A stretch of 64,000 nt of DNA, taken from NCBI GenBank assembly GCA_054661495.1, contig BAAFSQ010000002.1:1-64000 (forward strand), in the 5' to 3' direction. Numbering within the stretch: position 1 is the first letter of the stretch; each line of letters starts with the position of its first letter. The position numbers and the translations under genes are program-made. Shown here piece by piece: positions 10,524-22,936 of this stretch. The notes under the pieces are model-generated. The model had not been told where the DNA came from, did no database searches, and saw only the letters and a program-made list of their open reading frames with translations. This DNA comes from Zygophlyctis sp. KS116 (lineage: Eukaryota > Chytridiomycota).

Positions 10524-13500
10524 ATGTCCTTTTTGAGTAATTCTTCTTTTGGTCATAAACGTCCATTTTCTCAATTGTCTTCAATGAGAAAACGTCCCAT
10601 TTCTTTAACAGAGATTCCTGCTGAAGAAGACTTTAATAAAGCACCATTTAAAAAACCTTTTGAGATTTCTTCTGTTCCTGAAGATTTGGCATCTTCCGCA
10701 TCGACAGAGGAAAAGGAAATACCTGAAATTATACCCGAGCGAACCGTGAATGAGTCTGCAAAGGAGGAATCGAGTCTTGTTAAAGTCTCAAAAACTGTAG
10801 ATTCTCCTTTTAGAAAGAGTTCAACTAGAACATTGGTTTCTAGATCACCCTCAAATGTGAATAAAATGGACTCAAACTCTGCGTACAGTTTCCTGGGGAA
10901 TTTGATTGAACGTGAAAAAGAAGAATATAATTCTAACATCAATAATCTGGTAAAGTATAAACTATTTAAAATAGAAAAATGAATTATTAATTGCTAATCA
11001 AAAAATTTCAACTCTAGAAAGTGATGTAGAGTCTAAAAATGGGAAAATTGGTGATTTACAAGGGGATTTGGATTTTCAATTGGAGAAAAATCAAGTTTTG
11101 ACTCAATTGTAACAAGTTTTAATTGAAAAAAAGGGAAAACTCGTTGAATCATCTCAGTAAAGGCGTAAAAGTAGATTTTACTTTATAAGGCAATAGGAAA
11201 CTAGCAGCGATTTAACATCCAGAATGGGATCTATTGAGAGACTCGTCACGGAAAAGGTTTCAGAGTTGCAGTCTAGTATTTATAATTTTTATTGATTGAA
11301 AGAGCTTGAATCTCTTCGAAAGCGTCACCAAGAATTGAAGAAACGAAATGATGAAAATGAAGAAAAAGGTAAAATAATTATTCTCATACAAGAGCGTTTA
11401 TCAAATCAAAACTTTAATCTTTTACAATCAAAAACTATTCAGGAAAAGAAATCTTATGAATCAGTAATTGAATTTAAGAATGGTGAAATTGAAAGTCTTG
11501 AAACTCTTTTAAAACAAAAAAAATTAGATCAAGAGGAAGATTTACAGAATTTGAAGGCTCGTTTTCAACAAGAACGAAATGATTTTCGTACTGAAAAGGG
11601 TATTTTACTTTTAAGTAATTCTAGCTGATATTTGCCGTGAATTTAAACAAGAAATAAAGGAACTGAAAGAAAGTCACAAGCTAAATCTTGACGAATTATC
11701 AGCTCGAATTTCGACAGAAAATTTGGCGAGAAGAACGGCTGAAGATTCTCTTTCAAAATTCAGAAATGAATACCAAACTAATTTGAATAATTTGAATAAT
11801 GAATTGATGCAAATTAAGTCAAAATTGGGGACCGCAAATGATTGCTTACTTCAGGAAACTAAAAAAAATGAGGATCTTTCTAGAGAAAGAGTGGAATTGA
11901 AGCAAGAAAAGGAAAATCTTGGTTCACAACTTCAAAATCTACAAAAATTAAATGAAAAGGCTACATTAGATCTTAAGGAGGCAAATTCAAGAATTGTTGC
12001 TCTTGAGAAAGATTATGAAAGGTTAGAAAATGACAAGAATAGTTTGACTTCAATTCATTCAATTTTGGTAACAAATTATGATAATCTTTCTAAAGATTTT
12101 GAAAATTCGAATTCCAGGATTGCTTCTATTAATAATCTCTTTGAACAAGCCTCAGAAATGTAAGTATTTTCAAACTAAATTACATAGAATTCGCAATTCT
12201 CTTGGTATTGATATAAATGAAATGGACTTTTCTATTTTGGACATTCCTAATGACAGCTCGGCTGAAAAGTAATTTTACTTTGAAAATTTATTTATAGATT
12301 ATTTTCTTTAATTGAAAATGTTCATCAATCTTTGGTTAAAACTCTTGCACTTGTTCGTGAACGAAATGCACAACTTGGTGTAGAATTAGATCGGATTTCA
12401 AAGGAGGGCGATTTAAAGGATGAGAAATATCAGCAAAATCTCGAATCCCTTGAAAAAGAAAATGATGAAGCTTTAAAGCAACTCGATTTCTTGAAAACGA
12501 ACAAGGAGGAAAAGCTAAAAAATGTCGAAAAGGATTTAGAATTGGCTCATCAAGATCAGAAAAAACTGGAGGTAAAATTATTTAAATCGATTCTAGTCCA
12601 AACTTGAAGAAACTTATAAAAAGTTGAAGTCTGCAGAAAATGGACTGTTAGAAACGGCACGTAAGCTTCGTGATCTTGAATCTAAAAATGTATTTCCCAA
12701 AAGATAATTTTAGACGATTCTTCAAAAAGAAAATTCTAAACTAAATGAAGAATTTAATCTGCTAAAGAAAGTACCTCTTCCGATTCCTTCTGAAGAAATT
12801 TCAAAAAAGTATTTGGCTGAAGTCACTTTGCTCAAAAACGATTTGGACAGAATTGAAAAAGAAAAGGTAAGTACTTTACTGATTTCTAAATCAAGTCAAA
12901 ACTTCATTTAGAATTGGAAGTATTGAAGAATGGGGTAATTGATGATCTATTCTTAATTATAGAATGAAGCAATTATTTCAGAAATGCGTGAAAAATGGAA
13001 AGAGTCATTATATGCAAAGGAAGTAACTTTTCTTTTTTTTAACCTTTTAGGCTGACTTGAAGAATCAATTGAAGCAAAAAGATATGATTATCAAACAAAA
13101 AGAACTCTTTATCGAAAAAATGCAACATGTATTGATTTACTCTTTCTAAATTGAAGATTGGAACTCCTATATCTGCTAAAGGAAAGAATGAAGCTCAAAC
13201 ACATCGTATTTCTCCCTTAAAGTTCAAATCAGTCATTGGAATTGAAGAAATGGGCGATAAAACACTAGTAGATCTCTCAATGGAAGATATTAACATTGAC
13301 GATCAAGGATTTGTTGTAGAATCTCCAAAAATGTCCCAGCGAAGAAACACCAGGTATTTTAAAGAGTTAAAATTGTAGACAGAATGTAAAGTCTGGAGAC
13401 ACGGACACTTTAGCAAAGGTAATAATGTCTATTTAACACTTAGGGAAGAAAGAAATTGCCTCCTTGGAATCGATCAACAGCAAATAGCCGATCAAATCTA

Positions 13501-13613
13501 AAGACTGAGTTTGGAAAGGATAAAGGTCATTCTTCACGAAAATTGAGACGATCTGGATCTATCTCTAGCTACCCATCAGTTCTTGATGAAAATACCTTGT
13601 TTGACTTACATTG
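10524..13613 (+). CDS. Large coiled-coil protein, function unknown
   Basis: The gene has many short introns and long stretches of charged, heptad-rich sequence from about 10900 to 13130 (for example QEKENLGSQLQNLQKLNEKA). The N-terminus is Ser/Pro/Lys-rich (KRPFSQLSSMRKRPISLTEI), and the C-terminus is basic and Ser-rich, ending in DENTLFDLH before TGA 13611-13613. Parts of exons are separated by introns ending in TTTAG or TATAG; I did not resolve every junction. It looks structural (spindle, nuclear envelope or meiotic axis are all possible), but nothing in it identifies a family. Confidence 0.65.
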
Positions 13614-13692
13614 AATCAATAACTACATTTGTTTTTGTAACAAGGATGTTGTATATTGATTGCGTCTGTAAGGCCTGAGATTAATTAGGGCA

Positions 13693-14009
13693 ATGACGAT
13701 ATCGTCCGTATCTTTCCAAGTATTTGGCAAAGTCCAGGGTGTTTTCTTTAGAAAATGCACTCTAGCAAAGGCTACAGAATTACAAGTCTATGGATGGGTG
13801 CAGAATGATCAGAATTCTGAGCGATCAGTCAGTGGAGTCGTGCAAGGATCGCAGGAACAGATTGAGAAATTGTAAATTTATGCACTAAAAATTATAGTAA
13901 GAGTTGGATCTCAACGCATGGATCGCCTGCATCAAAGATTAAGGAATGTAAATTCTTTGATCAAAAAGAGATAGACACTATAGAGTATAAAAACTTTGAA
14001 ATTCGCTAA
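13693..14009 (+). CDS. ACYP: Acylphosphatase
   Basis: Acylphosphatase hydrolyses carboxyl-phosphate bonds. Two exons (13693-13871, 13898-14009; 26-nt intron) give 96 residues, the normal family length. The signature FGKVQGVFFRKCT carries the phosphate-binding loop and catalytic Arg. GWVQNDQNSERSVSGVVQG carries the catalytic Asn region. SWISTHGSPASKI and FEIR close the fold. Its stop is 22 bp from the stop of CENP-C on the opposite strand. Confidence 0.92.
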
Positions 14010-14031
14010 TAAAAATTACAAAAGAAAACAA

Positions 14032-16700
14032 TTAATCAGTAGAGTTTCCATTAACCTCTTTTCCGTGACAGAAAAAAATTCGAGCCTCTCGAGTTCCAGC
14101 ATTGGAAATCCGATACTGATTTCCTAAAGTTTTATAAAAGTTAAAATACCCCTAGGGACAAAGAATTGTGCGCCAGTACCAACAGTAAATATGGTCTTGT
14201 GAATTTGCACTTGAACTTGTCCCGCCATAACTACAAAAATCTAATGATTAGGAAATTAAGATATACCATGGCAGAAGAATTAGAATTTTTGTTGGGTTTT
14301 TGCGAGCCTTTAGGAAGATACAAAACTCCAGATGCTAGAAATTCACCTTCGCTAAAGACTTTTTGGAATCTATAGTCTCCCGCACCTACTGTTCGTGGAT
14401 CAATCATATCGGGGGTAACGACAATTTCTGTTTTAATTCATATTTACAAAACCTTACGTTGATCTTCTTCTTTTTGAGTGATATAATTAATCACTGGTAG
14501 ATCAGTCTTTTCAATCTTTAGAGTTTCTTTCTTCGAGTCAGATTTCTTCCTAAGAGGATTGTTCTCAGAATCGGATTCAATTCGAATAACCTCTTTCATC
14601 ACTGGAACGGGACAATATCCTATAATTTAAAATATAGATAATTACCCGAATCTCTTCTACCATAGACTATTTTTTCGTTTCTCCAATATGCCAAGGGTGG
14701 GATCTTTACTCTTTTACTTTTTCTCATTCCGTTTGGGTCTTCTTCTTGATCATCAGCTTTGAGATCACTTGGATAAAGAGTTCCTAGATATATATTATCA
14801 AAATAAATTTACTTTTAACCGGTTTCTTCGCAACTGCTTGTTTTTCTGTCTTCTCTCCAGCCAGTTTTCTTTCAAATGACTTGGAAGTGTTCTAAACATG
14901 AGTTTATAATAAGGAAAAAACCTTTTTTCCTTTGGGCCTTCCTCTCTTAGATACTACTGGATTTGGAGCTTCTTCAATGGGCTGAGAAATTGCTTCATTT
15001 GTTTCATAATTATCGTATGCATATTGATCTTCAGCTTGATCCGGGAAATCATTATATTCCCCGCCTTCAAATCTTTCCTGAATGTCTTCAACGGAGACCT
15101 TTTGAGATTTTGTCGATTGAATCCGATTTTTACCCAAAGAGAGAGAACGAGCAATTTCTTCTTCATATGTAGTGCCTTCCAATCTGTGATTCTTTGAAGG
15201 GGTTCCATGGGTGTAATCATTGTATTCATGATGGCTTGACGGAGATTGTGGCATTTTTTTGGATGACATATGTATTGATGCTCTACTATGAGGACGTGAC
15301 CCATAAGGAGCACTAGATTCCAACTCCTTTTGACTTAACGGTCGCACATGAGTTTCTGGATAAGATAGACTCTTGCGAATTCTCCTATCTGATCGTGGAT
15401 AATCACTATTTTCATACTCTACCTGTTCCGGGTGGTATGATTGACGTCCAGTGAATCCTTTTATTTCTTTGCTTAATCTCTCCTCAGGGTATTCAGCATT
15501 TTTGTAATCGTCCTGGCCATGATTGTATGATTGACGTCTACTAATGGCTTTTACTTCTTTGCTTAATCTCTCTTCAGGATAACCCACGTTTTCGTAATCG
15601 TCGTGGCCATGGTTGTATGATTGACTTCTAGTAATTCCTTTACTGAATCTTTCTTCGGGATAATCATGGATGTCTCTATCATCGTGAACCTGTTGGTAAA
15701 CCTGGCGATTCCGAAATCCAATATCCTTTTTCCTTACATCTTCAGGATAATCATCATGATCGTAATCCACCTGTTCTGGGTGGTATGGTTGTTGTCTACT
15801 AATCCTTTCTCCATTTTTTTTAACTAATCTTTCTTCTTCGTAACTATTTGAAGACTCTGGGTACTTGAGCTGTGATCGATTCACTCTTGGGGAATAACTT
15901 TGACCTCCAATATCATTCGATGCTAAAGAACGAGAACGATTCATTCTGCCAACAACCACTTTAGGTGAATTCTGGTACCCATCTCTATTATACATTTTTG
16001 ATTCTCTTCTAACATGAGTCTGCAAAGGCGATTGTGAAACATCATGTTTCGCATTATCTGAAAAATAACCATCATTGCCTACTCTGGGAGAAGCAGGATT
16101 ATTGTGCTGTCTTTTTACTGAATAAACTGCACGACTGATGGGCATATCCATTCTATATTCATCATCTTCCACGTCTTGACTTTCATAAACATCATTTCTA
16201 CGGGGTCTTGCAGGAGATTCATATCTACCCATATCTTCATGATATCCATCTCCATAGCCCATTGCAGATCTACTTTTAACACTAAAAGTTTGATCTGGAC
16301 CTGCATCGTTCCTGATTGCAAGAGGAGTCCTTGCCAATGGTCTGGTGGGAAGAAACCCAGTCACTTGATCTTCCTCAAAGAAGCCAGGTGAATGATCCGC
16401 ATGATTTTCTTCCTCTTCTTGAAACAATTCCTGAGCGATTTCCTCTGACGGAACGCGCTGCCGTCCTCGATGACGAAAACGCTCTTGCCTTCTTTCATCT
16501 CTTGTCATGCGATGTTGGCGAGCAGCTGGTAATATATTTTGAGAAATGTGCTCCTGAATATCTTCATCTGATGAAAATTCCTGAATTTCCGGCTCAGAAT
16601 CAAAGAAATCATCAATATTTGCCAAACCATCTGAATCGCGTTTAAGGTTTGGTTTGCTAGTCCATCCGGTTTTTCTAAAAATACTTAAATTACCATGCAT
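14032..16700 (-). CDS. MIF2: Inner kinetochore protein CENP-C / Mif2
   Basis: CENP-C links CENP-A nucleosomes to the outer kinetochore. The first ATG may be 16700 (MHGNLSIFRKTGWTSK, the conserved N-terminal RKTG) or 16724. A long low-complexity middle (acidic DSEPE, then Asp/Tyr/Arg-rich repeats) leads to an AT-hook-like KRGRPKGKK. The CENP-C motif follows as KSKRVKIPPLAYWRNEK (about 14670-14730). The C-terminal cupin dimerisation domain comes after IVVTPDMID (YRFQKVFSEGEF, GVLYLPKGS, VQVQIHKTIFTVG, FFVPRGNQYRI) and the gene ends at 14032. Six introns of 26-30 nt lie in the 3' third. Confidence 0.92.
15400..15800 (-). repeat. 90-nt (30-aa) tandem repeat inside CENP-C
   Basis: The unit RQSYNHGxDDYxNxxYPEER appears in register near 15436, 15526 and 15616, exactly 90 nt apart, with more diverged units near 15700 and 15775. 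Copies share most residues. The reading frame is kept throughout. Confidence 0.85.
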
Positions 16701-16853
16701 ACCTTCCACGAACACCCAATTCAAAGTATTGATTAGACCGATTCTTGTTGGTCATCAGAAAACGCGAAAATTTTAAACCACGAAAATTCTCAAAATCAGT
16801 TTCATTCGTTGTATTTCTACTGTTCTACTGTTCTAAATCCAGCCTTTAAAATA

Positions 16854-18593
16854 CTAAAATGTGTCTAATACATATTTCAAGGGTTCAGCTAACAGACCAA
16901 GTCTATGACGAAGAGAATCTGTATAAATCCATTCTAAAACTCGTGCTGGAGATATGATCTTGCAATAATGCATTCCTGGGATATAATCTGAGATTCTCTT
17001 AAATGAAGTATTTAAAGAAGTCTTGAATTCAACAGAAGACACCATCATTCGCGTATGTCCATTCCTCGTCTTTAATTCAAATTTTAGAGGAGCATATATC
17101 CAAAAAGGTCCGGCAGGTAGCAGAGGTGACTGATCTTGTTCAAAAGCCATTTCAATACCATATTTTTTATAGAATTTTAATCGTCTGGGTTCAACTAAAT
17201 CAGTAGCAAGTTGATAAATCTTTTCATTAATCTCCTTGCATTTGGAAGAAGGATCAGTTTCATTAAAGTCCAAATTAATAGCCATAGGATTAGACGTAAC
17301 TTGTAAAAAACTTTGGTGAGATTTCAGTTTCATGCGGATTTCAGACGCTGAAATATATGTAGTTCCTGCATCAACAAATTCATCAAACATATCATATACA
17401 TTTTCAGAAACAGTAGTCACATTTAATATACAATTTTTTGTAGAACCTGTGCAGTCATTCCAAATATGAGGAAGATGTGTAGGAGTAAATTCTGAAACTT
17501 TATGAAAAGCATCCTGAACAGATATAGAGAACCGAGATTCATCCAAACCTGCCATAACATTCGTAGCATATTGTGCAATTGGTGATCCACAAAAACAATC
17601 AATCTCTTTAGATACTTTTCTTTCTTCCTTTTGAGGAGGCCATGCAGGATAAAAAGGGCAGTGAGGACTGGGGAGATCAGAATTACACGGTGGCTTCAAT
17701 CTATAACTCCCTTCAAGAATCAATGAAGAAATCATTGGTTGCAAAAATTCTCTAGTAGAAGCTACAGCCTTTTCTAATTCCCCAAGTCCATTATCCGTCT
17801 TGTCTCTTAAAAATGAATTTACAGTAATAAAAGCCTTGATTAATCGTGCAATTCTCTGATGCGCAACATCTTCTGGAACCTAATATAAATTATTTTAAAT
17901 AAATACCATTGGTTGAAGATCCTTTTGCCTTACCAGATAAGGAATATTTGAATAAGTAGCACATGCCATATGTGTTAAACCTGGTAGAATTATTACTGGA
18001 CGATATGTAATCGCCTCTGGTCCCTTATTCAACACATTATGATAGAAAGCCTCGGCGCTTCTCATTGGTTTAAACTAATATTATAATAATAAATGTACCT
18101 GAGAATCTAATTCACCATTGATCGACATGACTGGAATTTGGATTTTATCCGGGGATATATCATACGTTCGGAGTAAGATGGATCCGAGTAAAATTACACC
18201 TTGAGCAAAATCAGGATGTTTGGATACAAAGTCCTGTACTGTAACGCCACCAAGCGAATGTCCGGCAATATATATTGATCCTTGAGGATTAAACCCAGAT
18301 CTAATGAGTTCGTTACGAGCAGAAATGATCTTTTTGTGTGCACCAAACAATTGGAGTGGAACTTCCAATCTAGTTTCAGCAATCATCACCCAGACGTTTT
18401 CGGAGAAGCTGGCATGGATCTGGTATGCGAGGCCATTGTACTCTGTATGGTTGATTCCCGCACTATCATTATCATATGAAATATACCCCTGAAGAATGAT
18501 CACCGCAAGATCTGTACTTTGATTTATAGGCGATAGCAAAAGAGAAAACGCATGAGACAAATACAATATAATCCACAGACTGAGCATTATCAT
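16854..18593 (-). CDS. Secreted alpha/beta hydrolase (lipase-like)
   Basis: A signal peptide ([18 protein letters not shown]) is followed by an alpha/beta-hydrolase core. [11 protein letters not shown] is the first strand, [10 protein letters not shown] carries the nucleophile Ser, [10 protein letters not shown] the acid Asp, and [10 protein letters not shown] the catalytic His, so the triad is complete. A long C-terminal half (16854-17900) has many Cys and N-glycosylation sites and matches nothing I can name. Introns of 24 and 27 nt break the core near 18078-18101 and 17883-17909. The substrate is unknown. It lies head-to-tail after LRGUK on the same strand. Confidence 0.85.
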
Positions 18594-18696
18594 AAAAAAC
18601 CTAGTGCGAGTCCTGCCGTAGTTTTAGCAGTGTCCGAACGTTTTTATCAAGCTGATCTCAGCCTTATCATTAATAGTTCTAAATCAAGTCGTTTAT

Positions 18697-20523
18697 TCAA
18701 TCATCATCGGTATTATCTAAATATACTCCCAAACAGTACTCTTTTAATTCAGAATATGCCTTTTCCAAATTATCATTGATGATTTTAAAGTCAAAAAAGT
18801 CTGCAATGTTATATTCATTGTTGAATGCTGCTTCGGCACGTATCAGCCATTGTCCTATTTCAGTCCGAAGAACTTCATTGTACCCGGAAAAGTCTGCAGC
18901 TGATTTATTAGCTATTCCATTCTTCATAATGTTATTGTAGATATCCTCTAGCTCGCATGATGGTACTTCAGGATGTGCTAATGCTAATCTTTGACGGAAA
19001 CGCTGGTGTAAAGAGTCTTCATTAGGAACAGTGATAAATATATATCTTGGATTTAAATGTGATTTCTTAAGTGATAGCACACCCTAAATTATAAAAGGAT
19101 TAATGTACTTTACCTCAGTCTCCAAATCCATAATACATATTTTACCTTCTTCTGTGACCCTATCTATTGATTTAAAAGATGTCCCATAAATATGACCAAA
19201 AAGATTTGCAGTTTCTACAAAAGATCCCTTTTCTATTTCGGCGTCCATTTCCGGTTTTGTTACAAAATGGTAATGGACTCCATTTTCTTCCTGTCCTCTA
19301 GGTTTACGTGTGGTATGAGAAATAGAGAGTCCGAAAATATGTGGAAATTCTTGTAAAAGTTTTTTGGTTAAAGTTCTTTGGTTTTAGTCTTCTAGGATTT
19401 GTATTATACCTTTTGCCGACTCCGCTAGGACCACACAATACAATTGGTCGAAGTCTACTCGATTGCATCAAATCAATAGCCTTGATTTTAGCAGGCCTTC
19501 CTAATTGTTTTTTAACCAAGTCAGTCTATTTTTAATGAATTAATTAATACATGGTGACTACTAGCCATAACTGCTGCTGGAGGGGAATGTTTGTTCAATG
19601 CAGCAATCTTCTCTTCTGGTAAAATGATTATGTCATCTAGATTAGTAAGATGAGAAATTCCATGAATTGTTCTTAAGCGATAGTCCTTTTGAAATGCAAG
19701 CTGCTTTGGAACAATTGGATTACCAAAAAGTTTTAAACTTCTTAAAGTCTCGACTTGACTCAAAAATTCCAATTCATCTGAATCATCTATCAAATTATCA
19801 GACAGATCAAGAACTTTTAAACGTTCACGATCATCTTCAAGTCCAGATATTGAGCGGATCTTATTATTGGCAAGATTTAATTCTTCCAAAGTAGTAATAT
19901 TTGATAGACCAGATACAGATCGTATTAGATTTTTTTGCTTTCTGTTAAACACTTATCTTACCAAATTCAAATATACAAGTGGAAGATGATCCAAGTTTTC
20001 GATTCTTTCAATTAAGTTTTGGGAAAGATCAAGATGAGTCAAATATTGACATTGATCAAATCCCTTGATCTCCTGTATTCTATTTCCTGACATGAGCATA
20101 TCGGTTTTTACATACCTGATAAGTTACATTTTCTCAAAAATATATATTCGTTGAAATCCCAACCATTGAATTTGTTGTGCGATAGATCGATCTCTTGTAG
20201 ATTATCAGGAATTTTAATGTTGAGTCCGGACAGATTATTCTTTGCGAGATTAAGTTTGACTAGAAACGGCAAGTCCAATTCAACGTTTATATCTATCTTA
20301 TAAATGCTAATAATATAATACCAGTCAATGCATTATCTTCCAGCTCTAAGATCTCAAGATATCGAAATTGCTGGACAATCGCCAAATCTTTAAAATTCAA
20401 TCCCTTTTATTTAGTTGCAATTATTACATTCTTTGAAAACTTTGTGTATACTAGGCCTGATCCATCGCATGCAAAATCAGGACCCGATAAGCCATCATCA
20501 TCTTCGGATGAAATTACTTGCAT
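18697..20523 (-). CDS. LRGUK: Leucine-rich repeat and guanylate-kinase domain protein
   Basis: The N-terminal half is a row of SDS22-type leucine-rich repeats (LEILELEDNALTG, LVKLNLAKNNLSG, LTHLDLSQNLIERI, VYLNLQKNLIRSVSG, LEELNLANNKIRSI, LKVLDLSDNLID). The C-terminal half is a guanylate-kinase domain: GPSGVGKRTLTKKLLQEFP, ISHTTRKPRGQEENGVHYHFV, ETANLFGHIYGTS and YIFITVPNED. Exons join in phase over introns of 24-34 nt, including one inside the P-loop (GK|RT), so this is one gene and not two. In mammals LRGUK acts in manchette and sperm-tail assembly. The P-loop reads GKRT rather than the usual GKST. Confidence 0.88.
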
Positions 20524-20616
20524 CTATCAAGTATGTATTTGGAATATCTTCCGATTTGATAAATGCGACGTCATGAAATGAAACAATCAATTTAAAAAAC
20601 ATAATTCTTAAATATC

Positions 20617-22797
20617 TTAAATCTTGCGATTCGACGCCACTGATCTAAATTGCTTTTCTATGATCGCTGCAACTCTTTGCCCATATTTACTAGATCTAAG
20701 ACCGGGAATATGTGGTAACAGATATCTTGTGCATAAATTACGCTGATGTTTGTCAGCAAGACTTAAAATATGCTGTACAACATAGTTTGCGTACTGGTCT
20801 TTCATCATATCTAAAATTCTAGGTTTTCCCCTTTCTGGTATGAGAACCTGATCGATAAGAGTTTGCAATTCAGATTTTGATGCGATTTTGAGACATTTTT
20901 CTACAACTTTTGATGCATACTGATCTAATGACATGATGTAAATGTCTCGCGTAAGCACTTTGATAATCATTTGACGATGCTCTGGATAACTGTGTTCTAA
21001 AATATGCTGGATAACATAATTTCCCCATTGCCCTGAGAATTAGTATGTTTTTAGAGAAATTATAAATCATAAGGAAATACATACCTTTTGATACAGACTG
21101 CAAATTTACAAAAATTTCATCGATAATCTGACTCTTTTCATGCATCCCACCATTCTCAAATATACACTGAACTACTAATGATCCATGTTCATCGTTTGCT
21201 ATTATTGCCCAATGTCCCTTTAGGCTATGGCAAACTCTTTCATAAAGCACAGGGAATGGTGTCTTCCATTTGATTTCAAAAATTCTTTGCCAGACATGGC
21301 TAGCAAATCGATGAGTGATTGACTCATTAATCTGCTGTAACATTTCTAGGATAATCACAATTTTAAGATCTTCCTCTACACGTTCAACAGCCTATTAATT
21401 AGTACGTGCATAACAAACCTTTTGAACTACATGACATCCAAATCGGTCATATGCAAGCTCCAAGACGTTCTTTTTCATTTTTTCTACAATACTTCTTATT
21501 TGGGGGACGCTTCCATACTATGATTAAAACTGGAAAAATTACTTCAAAACATTTCTGCATCAAGAAGTTTCCAAAACGGTTCTTCATTAGCTGAACTGAT
21601 TGGACGGCAATTGCCTCAAATATCTGACCCTTTATCTCCTCGCATTTTGTATGCTGTAGTTTTTGCTGAAGAAATAAAGAAATTGGCTGATCATTGGTTT
21701 TAACTATTCTATCAACCAAGTACTATTTTCAGTCTGGTAAAATATTACACGATAGTTAATCTGCTCCTCTGAATCTATTTGTGGAATTTCAGCCGTGTTA
21801 GATGATACAGATCTTGGAACCGAATAGCTGTCATTTGCCGAATTGGAAAAAAATGATTCATCTGCAGATCCATTCTGTCCAATTGATCCCTGGTATTATG
21901 ATTGTATGATAAAGTACCTCAAATGGCCGAGGGCCATTCCAAGCCGAGCTCCAAAGTGGTTTGTATTCATCTAATTTTGTCGCTATAGTACTTCCTGTTA
22001 ATGGCGTCCCAAAATCACTTCCAGCAGCACTAAAGGCCCGCTCAGATGAAGGCTAAAAAGGTCAAGAAGAAAAAATACCTGAGAAATTACGTCAAAGAAG
22101 CCAAAATCAACTGTTCCCTCGTTAAATGATGCCCAAATCGATTTAGATTGACCCAAAGTACTGTAATGCGCAGATGGATTCGATGCTGCGATCGAGTTTG
22201 ATCTAACAAACGGCCGTTTTGATACAATCCGATTTGAATTGAGCGAAAGAGGAATATCTTTAAAAAGAAGCTGTGTCGTTGATTCAATGCCTGATGTTTT
22301 CTTCAATTTTTCTATTTCCTCAGTCTTTTTTTGTAAGAGCATCTCGTCTTCACGTTTTCTCAACTGAAGCTCACTAACTTGAGTTTTTAAAGATTCCATT
22401 TCCTTTTGAAGAATCAACAATTTATCCTGGACTTAATGCATGCATGGCTTACCGAATCAGTCAAATTCCCAATCTGGCCATCCTGTCGGAGGTTAACTTT
22501 CGGCGATTGCGACTCTCGCTGTCTTTTGATCTAATCATAAAATAAATTCGATTACATTCAAATAATTGCGAAAAACTGATTGGATTTGTATTGCGGCCTT
22601 AATCTTGTCTTCACCGATCGATTCTCTTGGAGGATTTCTTATTGGAATGCTTTCTTTGAGATTACAATAAGACGGCTAAAGATTTACTGATTGCAATCGC
22701 TTACAAGAATTCTAATATCATTCATTCCTGATCCTATGGATCCAATAAGGCCACACGATCCCACATCATTGCTGGATTGGGACTGGAGCTTATACAT
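20617..22797 (-). CDS. Pumilio/PUF family RNA-binding protein
   Basis: PUF proteins bind 3'-UTR elements and repress or localise mRNAs. The start is MYKLQSQSS at 22797. A short coiled coil follows (MESLKTQVSELQLRKREDEM), then a Ser-rich linker, then PUF repeats: SVQLMKNRFGNFLMQKC, YDRFGCHVVQKAVERV, ITHRFASHVWQRIFEI, ANDEHGSLVVQCIFE, GQWGNYVIQHILEH, SLDQYASKVVEKCLK, KDQYANYVVQHILS and SSKYGQRVAAIIEKQ, so about eight repeats. The base-contacting triplets in several repeats follow the NY/xQ pattern. Introns are short, up to about 46 nt. Confidence 0.9.
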
Positions 22798-22936
22798 CTA
22801 CGTAAATCAGTTGAAAACGCGTGTCCGATCTCGGGCCCGATAATTATGATCTTGCGTCATTAGCACAAGTCTCATGATTTAAAGAATTTTTATTTCAATT
22901 ATAAAATATGACTATATAATAGTGCCTCCGTTTGAT

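Noticed and set aside
18552-18779. 75-codon open frame between hydrolase and LRGUK
   Set aside because: Overlaps the true start of the hydrolase and the end of LRGUK on the other strand; no conserved sequence.
19521-19952. Stand-alone SDS22-like gene
   Set aside because: It joins to the guanylate-kinase part in frame; the leucine-rich repeats belong to LRGUK.
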